Origin: Gammaproteobacteria bacterium | GTDB taxonomy: Bacteria; Pseudomonadota; Gammaproteobacteria; Ga0077536 | Length of the DNA stretch: 64,000 nucleotides | Assembly (NCBI GenBank): GCA_024235015.1 | Contig: JACKNG010000004.1 | Location: forward strand, 558,001-622,000 | Direction of reading: 5' to 3' | In this document: in pieces, positions 1-7,031 of the stretch | How the letters are laid out: every line of letters begins with the position of its first letter | How positions within the stretch are numbered: position 1 is the first letter of the stretch | Notes under the pieces: generated by a model | The model's database searches: none | Told to the model about the DNA's origin: nothing | Seen by the model: the letters and a program-made list of their open reading frames with translations, nothing else | Made by a program: the position numbers and the translations under genes

Positions 1-376
1 TGACCGACTTCAGGTTGGTGTCGAAGATGCGATCCCAGATTGCCGTCGTCATGGTCGTCGCGCCGCGATCGCCGGCGCCGATACCGACGTTGTTGTGCAG
101 GATGTCGAGGCGCCCGTAGCGCTCGACGCAGGTCGCGGTGACGGCGGCGCATTGCGCCTCGTCGGTGACATCGGCGACCAGCACGCTGCCCTCGCCGCCC
201 TGGCTGACGATCATCTCCAGCGTTTCGTCGGCGGAATCGCCGTCGCGGTCGACGACGAGTACCGTCGCGCCTTCCTGGGCGAAACGCAGCGCGGTGGCGC
301 GCCCGTTGCCGATGGTGGCGCCCGGGGTCTGCCCGGCGCCGACCACGCTCGCAATCTTGCCGCTCAGCCTGTCCAT
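1..376 (-). CDS. SDR-family oxidoreductase, C-terminus outside window
   Basis: N-terminal 125 residues of a short-chain dehydrogenase/reductase; the rest lies beyond the left edge. The glycine-rich NAD(P)-binding turn (VVGAGQTPGATIG, residues 11-23) follows the first beta strand. An acidic residue ends strand 2 (VVDRDGD, about 41-47), which suggests NAD preference. DV at 69-70 and NNVG at 95-98 (usually NNAG) fit the family. The ATG at 376 has a good AGGAGAGG ribosome site. The start lies 32 nt after the stop of the acyl-CoA dehydrogenase on the same strand, so the two are probably co-transcribed and act on CoA-linked hydroxy/keto intermediates. The substrate cannot be told. Confidence 0.88.
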   Translation of the reverse strand, partial: MDRLSGKIASVVGAGQTPGATIGNGRATALRFAQEGATVLVVDRDGDSADETLEMIVSQGGEGSVLVADVTDEAQCAAVTATCVERYGRLDILHNNVGIGAGDRGATTMTTAIWDRIFDTNLKSV

Positions 377-408
377 GGTATTTGCCTCTCCTTGCCCGTT
401 GGGGGTTG

Positions 409-1644
409 TCACAACGCGGTGTCGCCCTTGAACAGGCGCTGCGCGATGGTGCGATTGAGGATCTCGTTGGTGCCGTCGGCGACGTTGACCACGCGCAGCG
501 TGTGCCAGGCCTCGGTCAGGCCGAGTTCGTTGGTGAAACCCATCGCACCGTGGACCTGCATGGCGCGGTCGACGGCGCGGAAGCCGACCTGCACGGCGTA
601 GGCCTTGGCCATGCTGAGTTCCTTCACCGCGGCCTCGCCCTGGTCGAGCAGCAGCGCGGCGTTCAGGCCCATCAGGTGGGCGGCGTGCAGCTCGGTCGCG
701 GCCTCGGCGAGGGGAAAGCTGACGCCCTGATAGTGGGCGATGGCCTGGCCGAAGGCTTCGCGCTGGGCGGCGTAGTCGAGCGCACGTTCGAGTGCCCAGC
801 GGCCGTAGCCGACACCCCGCGCGGCGTTGTAGACACGCCCCAGCGAGACCCCGTAGAGCGCCGCGCGGAAGCCCTCGTGCAACTCGCCGACCAGCTGCCA
901 GGGCGCGACGGCGACGTCGTCGAGGGTGATCTCGGCCTCGTCGCCGCCGACGTGGCCGAACATGCGGATGACGCGCTCGATGCGGAAGCCTGTGGCGTCG
1001 GTCGGCACGAGAAACGCGCTGATGCCGCCCTGCTTGGCGCGGGCGCGTTCGGCATCGGTGACGGCGAACACCACGCAGTAATCGGCCACGGGGGCGTTGG
1101 TGGTCCAGATCTTGCGCCCGCTCAAGCGCCAGCCGTCGCCGTCGGCGGTCGCACGGGTGGTGATCATGGCGGCGTCCGAACCGGCGTTCGGTTCCGACAG
1201 GCCGAAGCACATCGAGCGCGAACCGTCCATCAGGCCGGCCATGATGCGGCTGCGCGCCTCGTCGGTGATCTTCTCCAGCATGCGGCTGGGGCCGAACGCC
1301 CAGTGGGAGAGCGCGTAGAGCATCAGCCAGTGGCGCGGCCCGCAGTGACGGAACATCGCCTCCCAGGCGACGAAGTAGGCGAGGTGGCCGAGCCCGCCGC
1401 CGCCCAGCGAGGTCGGCGTGCACATCTGGAAATAGCCGGCCGCGGCGGCAGCCATGCGGACTTCGCGGATCAGCGCCAGCGCCGCGTCGCTGTAGCGGCC
1501 GTCCTCGCGGTAGCGGCCGCGCGGATCGTCGAGCACCGCGGCATGGCGTGCGTGGCGCGGCAGCACCTCGTGGTCGACGAAGGCGAGGATGCCGTCGCGC
1601 GCGGCGAGGACGTCCTCCGGCAAGGCGAAACCCAGCGCGCTCAT
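409..1644 (-). CDS. acyl-CoA dehydrogenase family protein
   Basis: A 411-residue FAD-dependent acyl-CoA dehydrogenase, normal family length. The N-terminal helical domain is followed by FGLSEPNAGSDA, the FAD/substrate motif of the middle beta domain, then by IWTTNAP and a C-terminal helical domain with MQVHGAMGF. Near the C-terminus VADGTNEI has Asp (about residue 390) where medium-chain enzymes have the catalytic Glu. The alternative Glu position in the preceding helix is also not Glu (VSLGRVYNAARG). Asp here is known in ACAD10/11-like proteins. The frame stays open far upstream, but homology begins at the ATG at 1644. Divergent from a crotonase across 111 bp. Likely oxidises a branched or bulky acyl-CoA; substrate unknown. 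Confidence 0.9.
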   Translation of the reverse strand: MSALGFALPEDVLAARDGILAFVDHEVLPRHARHAAVLDDPRGRYREDGRYSDAALALIREVRMAAAAAGYFQMCTPTSLGGGGLGHLAYFVAWEAMFRHCGPRHWLMLYALSHWAFGPSRMLEKITDEARSRIMAGLMDGSRSMCFGLSEPNAGSDAAMITTRATADGDGWRLSGRKIWTTNAPVADYCVVFAVTDAERARAKQGGISAFLVPTDATGFRIERVIRMFGHVGGDEAEITLDDVAVAPWQLVGELHEGFRAALYGVSLGRVYNAARGVGYGRWALERALDYAAQREAFGQAIAHYQGVSFPLAEAATELHAAHLMGLNAALLLDQGEAAVKELSMAKAYAVQVGFRAVDRAMQVHGAMGFTNELGLTEAWHTLRVVNVADGTNEILNRTIAQRLFKGDTAL

Positions 1645-1755
1645 GCATCCTCCCCGGCGGCGCGGAACGAAAACCCAGTATAGCCAGTACACTGTGCCCT
1701 GCCCGCGACGATGTCCGCGGGCGTTCCAGTCCGCCACCAGCACGAGGGGAGAGCC

Positions 1756-2547
1756 GTGAGCACACTCGATACCCAGGATCTCGGCGTCAGCATCGCCGAC
1801 CACGTCGCCACCGTCGAAATCCAGCGCCCGCCGCACAACTTCTTCGACATCGACCTGATCATGCAGATCGCCGACACCTACGCGGCGCTCGACGACAACC
1901 CCGACTGCCGCGCCATCCTGCTCTGCGCCCAGGGCAAGAATTTCTGCGCCGGCGCCAACTTCGGCGCGTCCGATTCGGCCGGCGTGAAGGATGCCTCGCA
2001 GGGTGACTTGTCGAACGAGCTCTACCGCCAGGCGGTGCGCATCTTCCGCGCCAGGAAGCCGGTGGTGGCGGCAGTGCAGGGCGCGGCCATCGGCGGCGGC
2101 CTCGGCCTCGCCGTCTCGGCCGACTTCCGCGTGACCTGCCCCGAGGGCCGCTTCAGCGCCAACTTCACCCGCCTCGGCTTCCACCCGGGTTTCGGCCTCA
2201 CCGTCACCCTGCCCGAGCTGCTCGGGCGCCAACGGGCTGCGTTGCTGATGCTGACCTCGCGCCGCATCGACGGCGAGACGGCGGCGGCCTGGGGCCTGGC
2301 CGACCTGTGCGTGCCGGCCGACGAGCTGCGCCAGGCCGCCCGCGGCCTCGCCGCCGAACTGGCCGGCTGTGCGCCGCTGGCGGTGATGTCGACCCGCGCG
2401 ACCCTGCGCCATGGCCTCGCCGATCGTATTGCCATGCAGACCGACCACGAACTCGCCGAGCAGAACACCTTGCGCCGGACGGCCGACTGGGCCGAGGGCA
2501 TCAAGGCCACCGCCGAGCGTCGCGAGCCCAACTTCGTCGGCCGCTGA
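1756..2547 (+). CDS. enoyl-CoA hydratase/isomerase (crotonase) family protein
   Basis: A 263-residue crotonase-fold protein. The first oxyanion-hole segment (LCAQGKNFCAGANF) and the second (AVQGAAIGGGLGLAV) are both present, followed by GRFSANFTRLGFHPGFG, where hydratases usually carry a catalytic Glu. The C-terminal helices have normal length. The GTG at 1756 is chosen because GAGGGGAG lies 6-12 nt upstream; an in-frame ATG at 1711 would add 15 poorly conserved residues. It faces away from the acyl-CoA dehydrogenase, which suggests both ends of one beta-oxidation-like pathway are controlled from 1645-1755. Hydratase versus isomerase cannot be decided. Confidence 0.88.
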   Translation: MSTLDTQDLGVSIADHVATVEIQRPPHNFFDIDLIMQIADTYAALDDNPDCRAILLCAQGKNFCAGANFGASDSAGVKDASQGDLSNELYRQAVRIFRARKPVVAAVQGAAIGGGLGLAVSADFRVTCPEGRFSANFTRLGFHPGFGLTVTLPELLGRQRAALLMLTSRRIDGETAAAWGLADLCVPADELRQAARGLAAELAGCAPLAVMSTRATLRHGLADRIAMQTDHELAEQNTLRRTADWAEGIKATAERREPNFVGR

Positions 2548-2575
2548 GACGCCAGCTGGCCGCGCGTCGCCGGAA

Positions 2576-2606
2576 ATCAACAGCTTGACCAGCGGTGTCA
2601 GACACC
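2576..2606. repeat. family A bipartite palindromic element, copy A1
   Basis: ATCAA-N4-TTGA followed, 18 nt from its first base, by the perfect dyad GGTGTC-A-GACACC (2594-2606). It lies just after the crotonase stop. The 300-bp gap 2548-2847 holds three copies and no gene that I can support. Confidence 0.75.
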
Positions 2607-2618
2607 GGCGGCGCCGCT

Positions 2619-2652
2619 TTCAACGACTTCGATGCCGGTGTCGGACACCGGC
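2619..2652. repeat. family A bipartite palindromic element, copy A2
   Basis: A TTCAA-type left dyad and, at the same 18-nt phase, a perfect 19-bp palindrome GCCGGTGTC-G-GACACCGGC at 2634-2652. The outer bases of the palindrome have changed together compared with A1 and A5, so the stem is kept while its sequence varies. Confidence 0.75.
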
Positions 2653-2777
2653 AACACGTCGGCCGCCGAGCGCGGATTTCTCACCGGTGTTCGTCGCGCG
2701 GGCCCCAGCCGGAGGCCGTCGTAAAACGGCCGCGAGCAGCCCGGGCGACGCGACGCCGTTGTCGCGCGGCACCGGAT

Positions 2778-2808
2778 ATCAACGACTCGACCGTCGCTGT
2801 CAGGCACC
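2778..2808. repeat. family A element, degenerate copy A3
   Basis: ATCAACGACTCGA followed at the 18-nt phase by GCTGTCAGGCACC, which has two changes from the core palindrome. Spacing and left half are kept. It ends 39 bp before the NYN-domain gene. Confidence 0.6.
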
Positions 2809-2847
2809 GTCGGCAGGGCGCGACGGCGGCGCCCCGGTGCCTGGTCG

Positions 2848-3324
2848 ATGACTCGCATCGCGCTGTTCGCCGACGTCCAGAACGTCTACTACACGACCCG
2901 CGAGCGCTACGGGCGGGCGTTCGACTACCGCGCCCTGTGGGCGCGCGTCGCCGCCACGGGTGACATCGTCGCCGCGCGTGCCTACGCGACCACGCGCGGC
3001 GACCCCGGCCAGCAGCGCTTCCAGCGCGCCCTCGAACACATCGGCTTTGGCCTGCGCCTCAAGCCCTACATCCGGCGCGCCGACGGTTCGGCCAAGGGCG
3101 ACTGGGACGTCGGCATCACCATCGACGTGCTCGACTGGGCACCCCAGGTCGACTGCATCGTGCTGCTCTCGGGTGACGGCGACTTTGCCTTGCTGCTCGA
3201 CACCGTGCGCGCCCGTCACGGCGTGGTATGCCAGGTCTACGGCGTGCCGGGATTGACGGCGCGCGATCTCATCGCCGCGGCCGACGCCTATCACCCCATC
3301 GGCCCCGACCTGCTGCTCGATTGA
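2848..3324 (+). CDS. NYN domain protein (LabA/DUF88-type PIN-like nuclease)
   Basis: A 158-residue single-domain protein of the NYN branch of the PIN-like nuclease fold. The acidic metal site is visible: Asp9 in the first strand (FADVQNVYY), Asp87 in KGDWDVGITID, and Asp110/Asp112 in LLSGDGDF. Family members are predicted or shown RNases, but the target here is unknown. ATG at 2848; no signal peptide, so cytoplasmic. It stands alone, with three family A repeats in its upstream region and a divergence of function from both neighbours. Domain call is firm; activity is inference from conserved acids. Confidence 0.85.
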   Translation: MTRIALFADVQNVYYTTRERYGRAFDYRALWARVAATGDIVAARAYATTRGDPGQQRFQRALEHIGFGLRLKPYIRRADGSAKGDWDVGITIDVLDWAPQVDCIVLLSGDGDFALLLDTVRARHGVVCQVYGVPGLTARDLIAAADAYHPIGPDLLLD

Positions 3325-3445
3325 GGCACCGGCGGCGCGTCACCCGCGATCGTCGACCGCGTACTTCGCGCGGCGCGTCAACCGTCACCGTGTGCGCCAC
3401 CTGCTGCTATGCTCAGCGCCGCAACAACAGCCTGGGGAGGCGGCA

Positions 3446-4504
3446 ATGATGGCGATGCGCAAGACGATGGCACTGGTCCTGTTGGCGTGGGCGACGGGCG
3501 TCGCGGCGGACAACAACCCGGTCGACGAGCAATGGTGGCCGAGCGAGTTCGGGCCCGAGGACGAGGCCGGTGCGACCAACTGGATCACCCCGGCCAAGCG
3601 CGTCGAGGCGGCGCAGCTGGTACGTCGCGGCGAGGCGGTGACCCTGGGCATGCCCTACCACTCGCGCATGCCGCTGTTCCCCGGCCGCATCTTCTCGCTC
3701 ACCATCCCCGGTGGCGGCACGCCCACGCACAACCTGCCGTGGTCGGGCGACAACTATCGCCAGACCTTCGAAGACGAGTTCGTCAGCGCCCAGATCGGCC
3801 AGGTCGGCACGCAGTTCGACTCGCTCGGTCATCCCATGATCCGGGTGCAGGGCAAGCGCGGCTGGGTCGACGGCGACTATCTCTACAACGGCCGCCGCTT
3901 GCAGGATGTCGGTGGCCCCTACGGTCTGCAGAAGAACGGCACCGAGAACGTCGGCTCGTTCTTCACCCGCGGCATCGTGATCGATCTCGTCAAGCTCAAG
4001 GGCGGCAACCTGCCAATCGGCTATCCCGTCACCATGGCCGATTACGAGGCGGCGCTGAAACAGGCCGGCATCGACGACGCGCGCCAGGGTGACGTGGTGC
4101 TGTTCCGCACCGGCTGGAACGACCTGTGGCGCGACAACCTCGACAAGACCCAGGCCGAGGCCGAGGCCGACAACGCGACCTTCAACAGCGGCGAGCCGGG
4201 GCTCTCGCCCGAGGTATGTGACCACCTGGCCAGCCGCAAGGTGGCCATGGTCGGGGTCGACAACTGGGGTATCGAGCCCTACGACTTCGCTGCCAAGGGT
4301 GAGCACCCGACGCCAATCGCGGAGTTGAAGGAATGGGCCTACTGCCACATGAACCTGTCCGCACGGCGCGGCATCTACCTGTTCGAGAATCTCGATCTCA
4401 AGGAACTCGGCGAGCGCGCACCGGGCGAGTTCCTGTTCACCTGGGCGCCCTTGAAGCTGGTCGGCGCGACGGGTTCGCCGGGCAATCCGGTGGCGGCATG
4501 GTGA
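3446..4504 (+). CDS. exported cyclase-family protein (kynurenine formamidase fold)
   Basis: A 352-residue protein of the metal-dependent cyclase/formamidase family (PF04199 type) with an N-terminal signal peptide ending near GVAADNN (residues about 1-20). The metal motif, normally HxGTHxDxxxH, reads GQVGTQFDSLGHP: the middle His is Gln and the first is absent, while Asp and the last His remain. This GTQ-D-H form occurs in a longer, about 330-360 residue subfamily. ATG at 3446 is preceded by GGGGAGG at 3434-3440. Probably a periplasmic hydrolase of a lactone or amide; substrate unknown. A second, canonical family member lies at 47616-48416. Confidence 0.85.
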   Translation: MMAMRKTMALVLLAWATGVAADNNPVDEQWWPSEFGPEDEAGATNWITPAKRVEAAQLVRRGEAVTLGMPYHSRMPLFPGRIFSLTIPGGGTPTHNLPWSGDNYRQTFEDEFVSAQIGQVGTQFDSLGHPMIRVQGKRGWVDGDYLYNGRRLQDVGGPYGLQKNGTENVGSFFTRGIVIDLVKLKGGNLPIGYPVTMADYEAALKQAGIDDARQGDVVLFRTGWNDLWRDNLDKTQAEAEADNATFNSGEPGLSPEVCDHLASRKVAMVGVDNWGIEPYDFAAKGEHPTPIAELKEWAYCHMNLSARRGIYLFENLDLKELGERAPGEFLFTWAPLKLVGATGSPGNPVAAW

Positions 4505-4520
4505 GGCGCACGGGCCGGGC

Positions 4521-5543
4521 ATGACCTGTAGCGGGGCGCGGTCCGGCGCGCCCGGCCGCGGCGGAACGCGGCCGACGCCGACGCGAACCGTGCACCGGCA
4601 AGTGCGCTGGCGGGCGAAGTTGAGCGCGTACGGCAGCACGCGTGCCGCGGCGCGGATCGCGGCTGCTGCTGCACACGCAGCGCGACCACGCGTCCGGCCG
4701 GGGCTGGTGGCCTTGGTCCTGCTGGCGAACCTCGGCACGTTCGCCGGTGCCGAGGCTTATCCCGAGGTCGTGGCCTACCGCTTGATATCCGACACGGCCA
4801 CCGCCACCGGTGAGCGCGAGTACACCTATGCCGTGACGATCCGCACCGACGGGCCGATGGTCCGGGACCTGGCGCTGAACCTGGCGACGGTACCGGCGGG
4901 CACGGCGATCGTCGATGGCAGTGTCGTCGTGCCTTACGTCGCCCGTGGTGCGTCGATCGAGGCGCCCGACAGGTTCACGGTACGAGCGGCGCAGGGCACC
5001 CCCGTGGCGCCCTCGACCTGGACCTGGACGATCGCGAATATCAACACGGGCACGTCCGGTCGCGTTGCCCCGAGTGGCGGCACGGTGCGGTACGACAACA
5101 TCATGGAAGTCACGACAGGTCCCGGCACATTCGCGGCGGACACGCTCGTCATTCTCGATGTCGGCGGCCCGTCGGCGATGCTTGCCACGCTGAGCGCCGA
5201 ACTGGATGCGCGAGCCGGCGCATTCGGCGTCACCGCCTGGGCACCGCTCGAATACCGGATCGTGGCGATGAAGCAGGCGCCGGCCGCAAGCGTCGTCGCC
5301 CGGATCCTCGTACCCGAGGGATTCGGTGACGCCTTGCCGGCGGGACACCACGTCGGTGCGATCGCACCGCGCCGGGAGCCGGGCGATTTCGAAGACGGCG
5401 TCAACTTCGGTGAACTGGCGAGCCGCTACGATCCGGCGACGCGGGTGCTCGACGTCGACGTACCCGAGCGGGCGTTCCTTCCCTCCTCGCGTGGTGCGCG
5501 GCGCTCCGAAGCGGTCATCATCCTGTGCACGTTGGCCGACTGA
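4521..5543 (+). CDS. hypothetical exported protein
   Basis: A 340-residue protein I do not recognise. After a basic, Arg/Ala-rich N-terminus there is one hydrophobic segment (about residues 61-76, ending FAGAEA) that looks like a signal peptide or anchor. The rest is rich in Thr/Val/Ala strands with few helices, suggesting a beta-sandwich-type exported domain. The true start may be internal, because about 55 residues precede the signal-like segment; ATG 4521 is only the first in-frame start. It lies 16 bp after the cyclase gene and may be co-transcribed with it. No enzymatic motif seen. Confidence 0.6.
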   Translation: MTCSGARSGAPGRGGTRPTPTRTVHRQVRWRAKLSAYGSTRAAARIAAAAAHAARPRVRPGLVALVLLANLGTFAGAEAYPEVVAYRLISDTATATGEREYTYAVTIRTDGPMVRDLALNLATVPAGTAIVDGSVVVPYVARGASIEAPDRFTVRAAQGTPVAPSTWTWTIANINTGTSGRVAPSGGTVRYDNIMEVTTGPGTFAADTLVILDVGGPSAMLATLSAELDARAGAFGVTAWAPLEYRIVAMKQAPAASVVARILVPEGFGDALPAGHHVGAIAPRREPGDFEDGVNFGELASRYDPATRVLDVDVPERAFLPSSRGARRSEAVIILCTLAD

Positions 5544-5694
5544 ACGCCGGTCCCGCCTGGCCACGCGCCGGGAGGGTCGAGCTGGCTGAACGTCTCCTGG
5601 CCGAACGCGCCGGCGCTCGCCGCGCCGCTTGCCGGCAGCGTCGACGTCACGCATCCTGCCACCCCGAAGCCCTGTCCACAGGCCCCTGGCGCCG

Positions 5695-6861
5695 ATGAGT
5701 CAGCCTGCCGTCATCCATGTCGCCCTCGACGCCTTCTGGCGCGACCCTTACCCGGTTCTCGCCGAGATGCGTGCCCGCGCGCCCGTTGCCTTCGTGCCCG
5801 AACTCGGCGCGGTGCTGCTGACCCGCCGCGACGACGTCTTCACCTGCGAGAAGAACGTCGCGGTGTTCTCGTCCTGGCAGCCGGGCGGCCTGATGACCCG
5901 CCTGATGGGCGAGAACATGATGCGCAAGGACGGCGCGCCTCACCAGGCCGAGCGCAAGCAGATGTTCCCGAGCGTGTCGCCGGTGACGGTGCGCGATCAC
6001 TGGCGCGAGCGTTTCGTCGCGCACACCAGCAACGTACTCGACGCGCTCGCCGGCACGACCGAGATCGATCTCGTCGCCGACTACGCGATGCCGGTCTCGG
6101 CGCACGCCCTGCGCGAGATCACGGGGCTGGTGAACCTCACGCCCGAGCGCATGAACGCGGTGTCTCAGGCCATGATCGATGGCTGCGCCAACTACGCCGG
6201 TGACACCGAAGTCGAGGCACGCTGCCACGCGGCGACGGCCGAGATCGATGCCGCCATCGATGCACGCCTGGGCGAGGTCGAGCAGGCGCCCGACTTCGGC
6301 CTGCTCAGCGTGCTGAGCCGCGCCGGGCAGGCGCTCGACAGCGTCCGCGCCAACATCAAGCTCGCCATCTCGGGGGGGCAGAACGAGCCGCGCGATGCCA
6401 TCGCGGGCACCGCGTGGGCGCTGCTCACCCATCCCGAACAACTGGCGGCGGTGCGCGCTGGCCGTGCGACCTGGCAGCAGGCTTTCGAGGAATACGCGCG
6501 CTGGATCTCGCCCATCGGCATGTCACCACGGCGTATCGCCGCGCCCTTCACCTGGAACGGCGTCGATCTCGAGCCCGAGAGCCGCGTCTTCCTCATGTTC
6601 GGTTCGGCCAACCGCGACGAGACGGTGTTCGAACGGGCCGACGCATACGACCTCTTCCGCGACAACGGCCGCGCCATTCCCTTCGGTGCCGGGCCGCATT
6701 TCTGCGCCGGCGCCGCGGCCTCGCGCTGCCTCATCGCCGAGGTCGCACTGCCGCTGCTGTTCGAGCGCTACCCGCGGATCGAGCTGGCCGGCGAGGTGCC
6801 GTTCGGTGGCTGGGCCTTCCGCGGCCCGTTGCGCATGCCGGTGAGGCTGGGCGGCGGGTAA
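5695..6861 (+). CDS. cytochrome P450
   Basis: A 388-residue soluble bacterial P450. The heme-binding loop is FGAGPHFCAG with Cys337; EEYAR (about residue 267) is the ExxR motif. The I helix reads AISGGQNEPRD (about 224-234): the usual acid-Thr pair for O2 activation is replaced by Asn-Glu, a non-classical arrangement found in some proteobacterial P450s. No ferredoxin or reductase gene lies next to it. ATG 5695 starts the conserved N-terminus; about 22 further in-frame residues upstream are less likely. Likely hydroxylates a hydrophobic substrate; substrate unknown. Confidence 0.92.
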   Translation: MSQPAVIHVALDAFWRDPYPVLAEMRARAPVAFVPELGAVLLTRRDDVFTCEKNVAVFSSWQPGGLMTRLMGENMMRKDGAPHQAERKQMFPSVSPVTVRDHWRERFVAHTSNVLDALAGTTEIDLVADYAMPVSAHALREITGLVNLTPERMNAVSQAMIDGCANYAGDTEVEARCHAATAEIDAAIDARLGEVEQAPDFGLLSVLSRAGQALDSVRANIKLAISGGQNEPRDAIAGTAWALLTHPEQLAAVRAGRATWQQAFEEYARWISPIGMSPRRIAAPFTWNGVDLEPESRVFLMFGSANRDETVFERADAYDLFRDNGRAIPFGAGPHFCAGAAASRCLIAEVALPLLFERYPRIELAGEVPFGGWAFRGPLRMPVRLGGG

Positions 6862-6912
6862 GCGGCGGGGGGCGGCGCACCGGGCAGCAAACGGGAGGCG
6901 CGACAAACGCGG

Positions 6913-6989
6913 CAAATGGGGACAGTTTACTTCTGGCTCACGCTCCGGCCATGGCTCCGGCGCGAGGAAAAGTAAACTGTCCCCGTTTG
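6913..6989. repeat. family B inverted-repeat hairpin, copy B1
   Basis: Two 20-bp arms (6913-6932 and 6970-6989), one mismatch, with core GGGGACAGTTTACTT and its complement, separated by a 37-bp GC-rich spacer. It lies between convergent genes (P450 and malate synthase G), where its RNA hairpin could also stop transcription. Partial GTCCCCGTTT-like copies follow at about 6993-7018. Confidence 0.8.
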
Positions 6990-7031
6990 CTGCGTCCCCG
7001 TTTACCGGTCCCCATTCGCGGGCCGCCGCGC

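Noticed and set aside
1645..2580. Long in-frame upstream extension of the acyl-CoA dehydrogenase
   Set aside because: It runs antisense through the crotonase gene. Family homology begins at ATG 1644, and normal length is reached from there.
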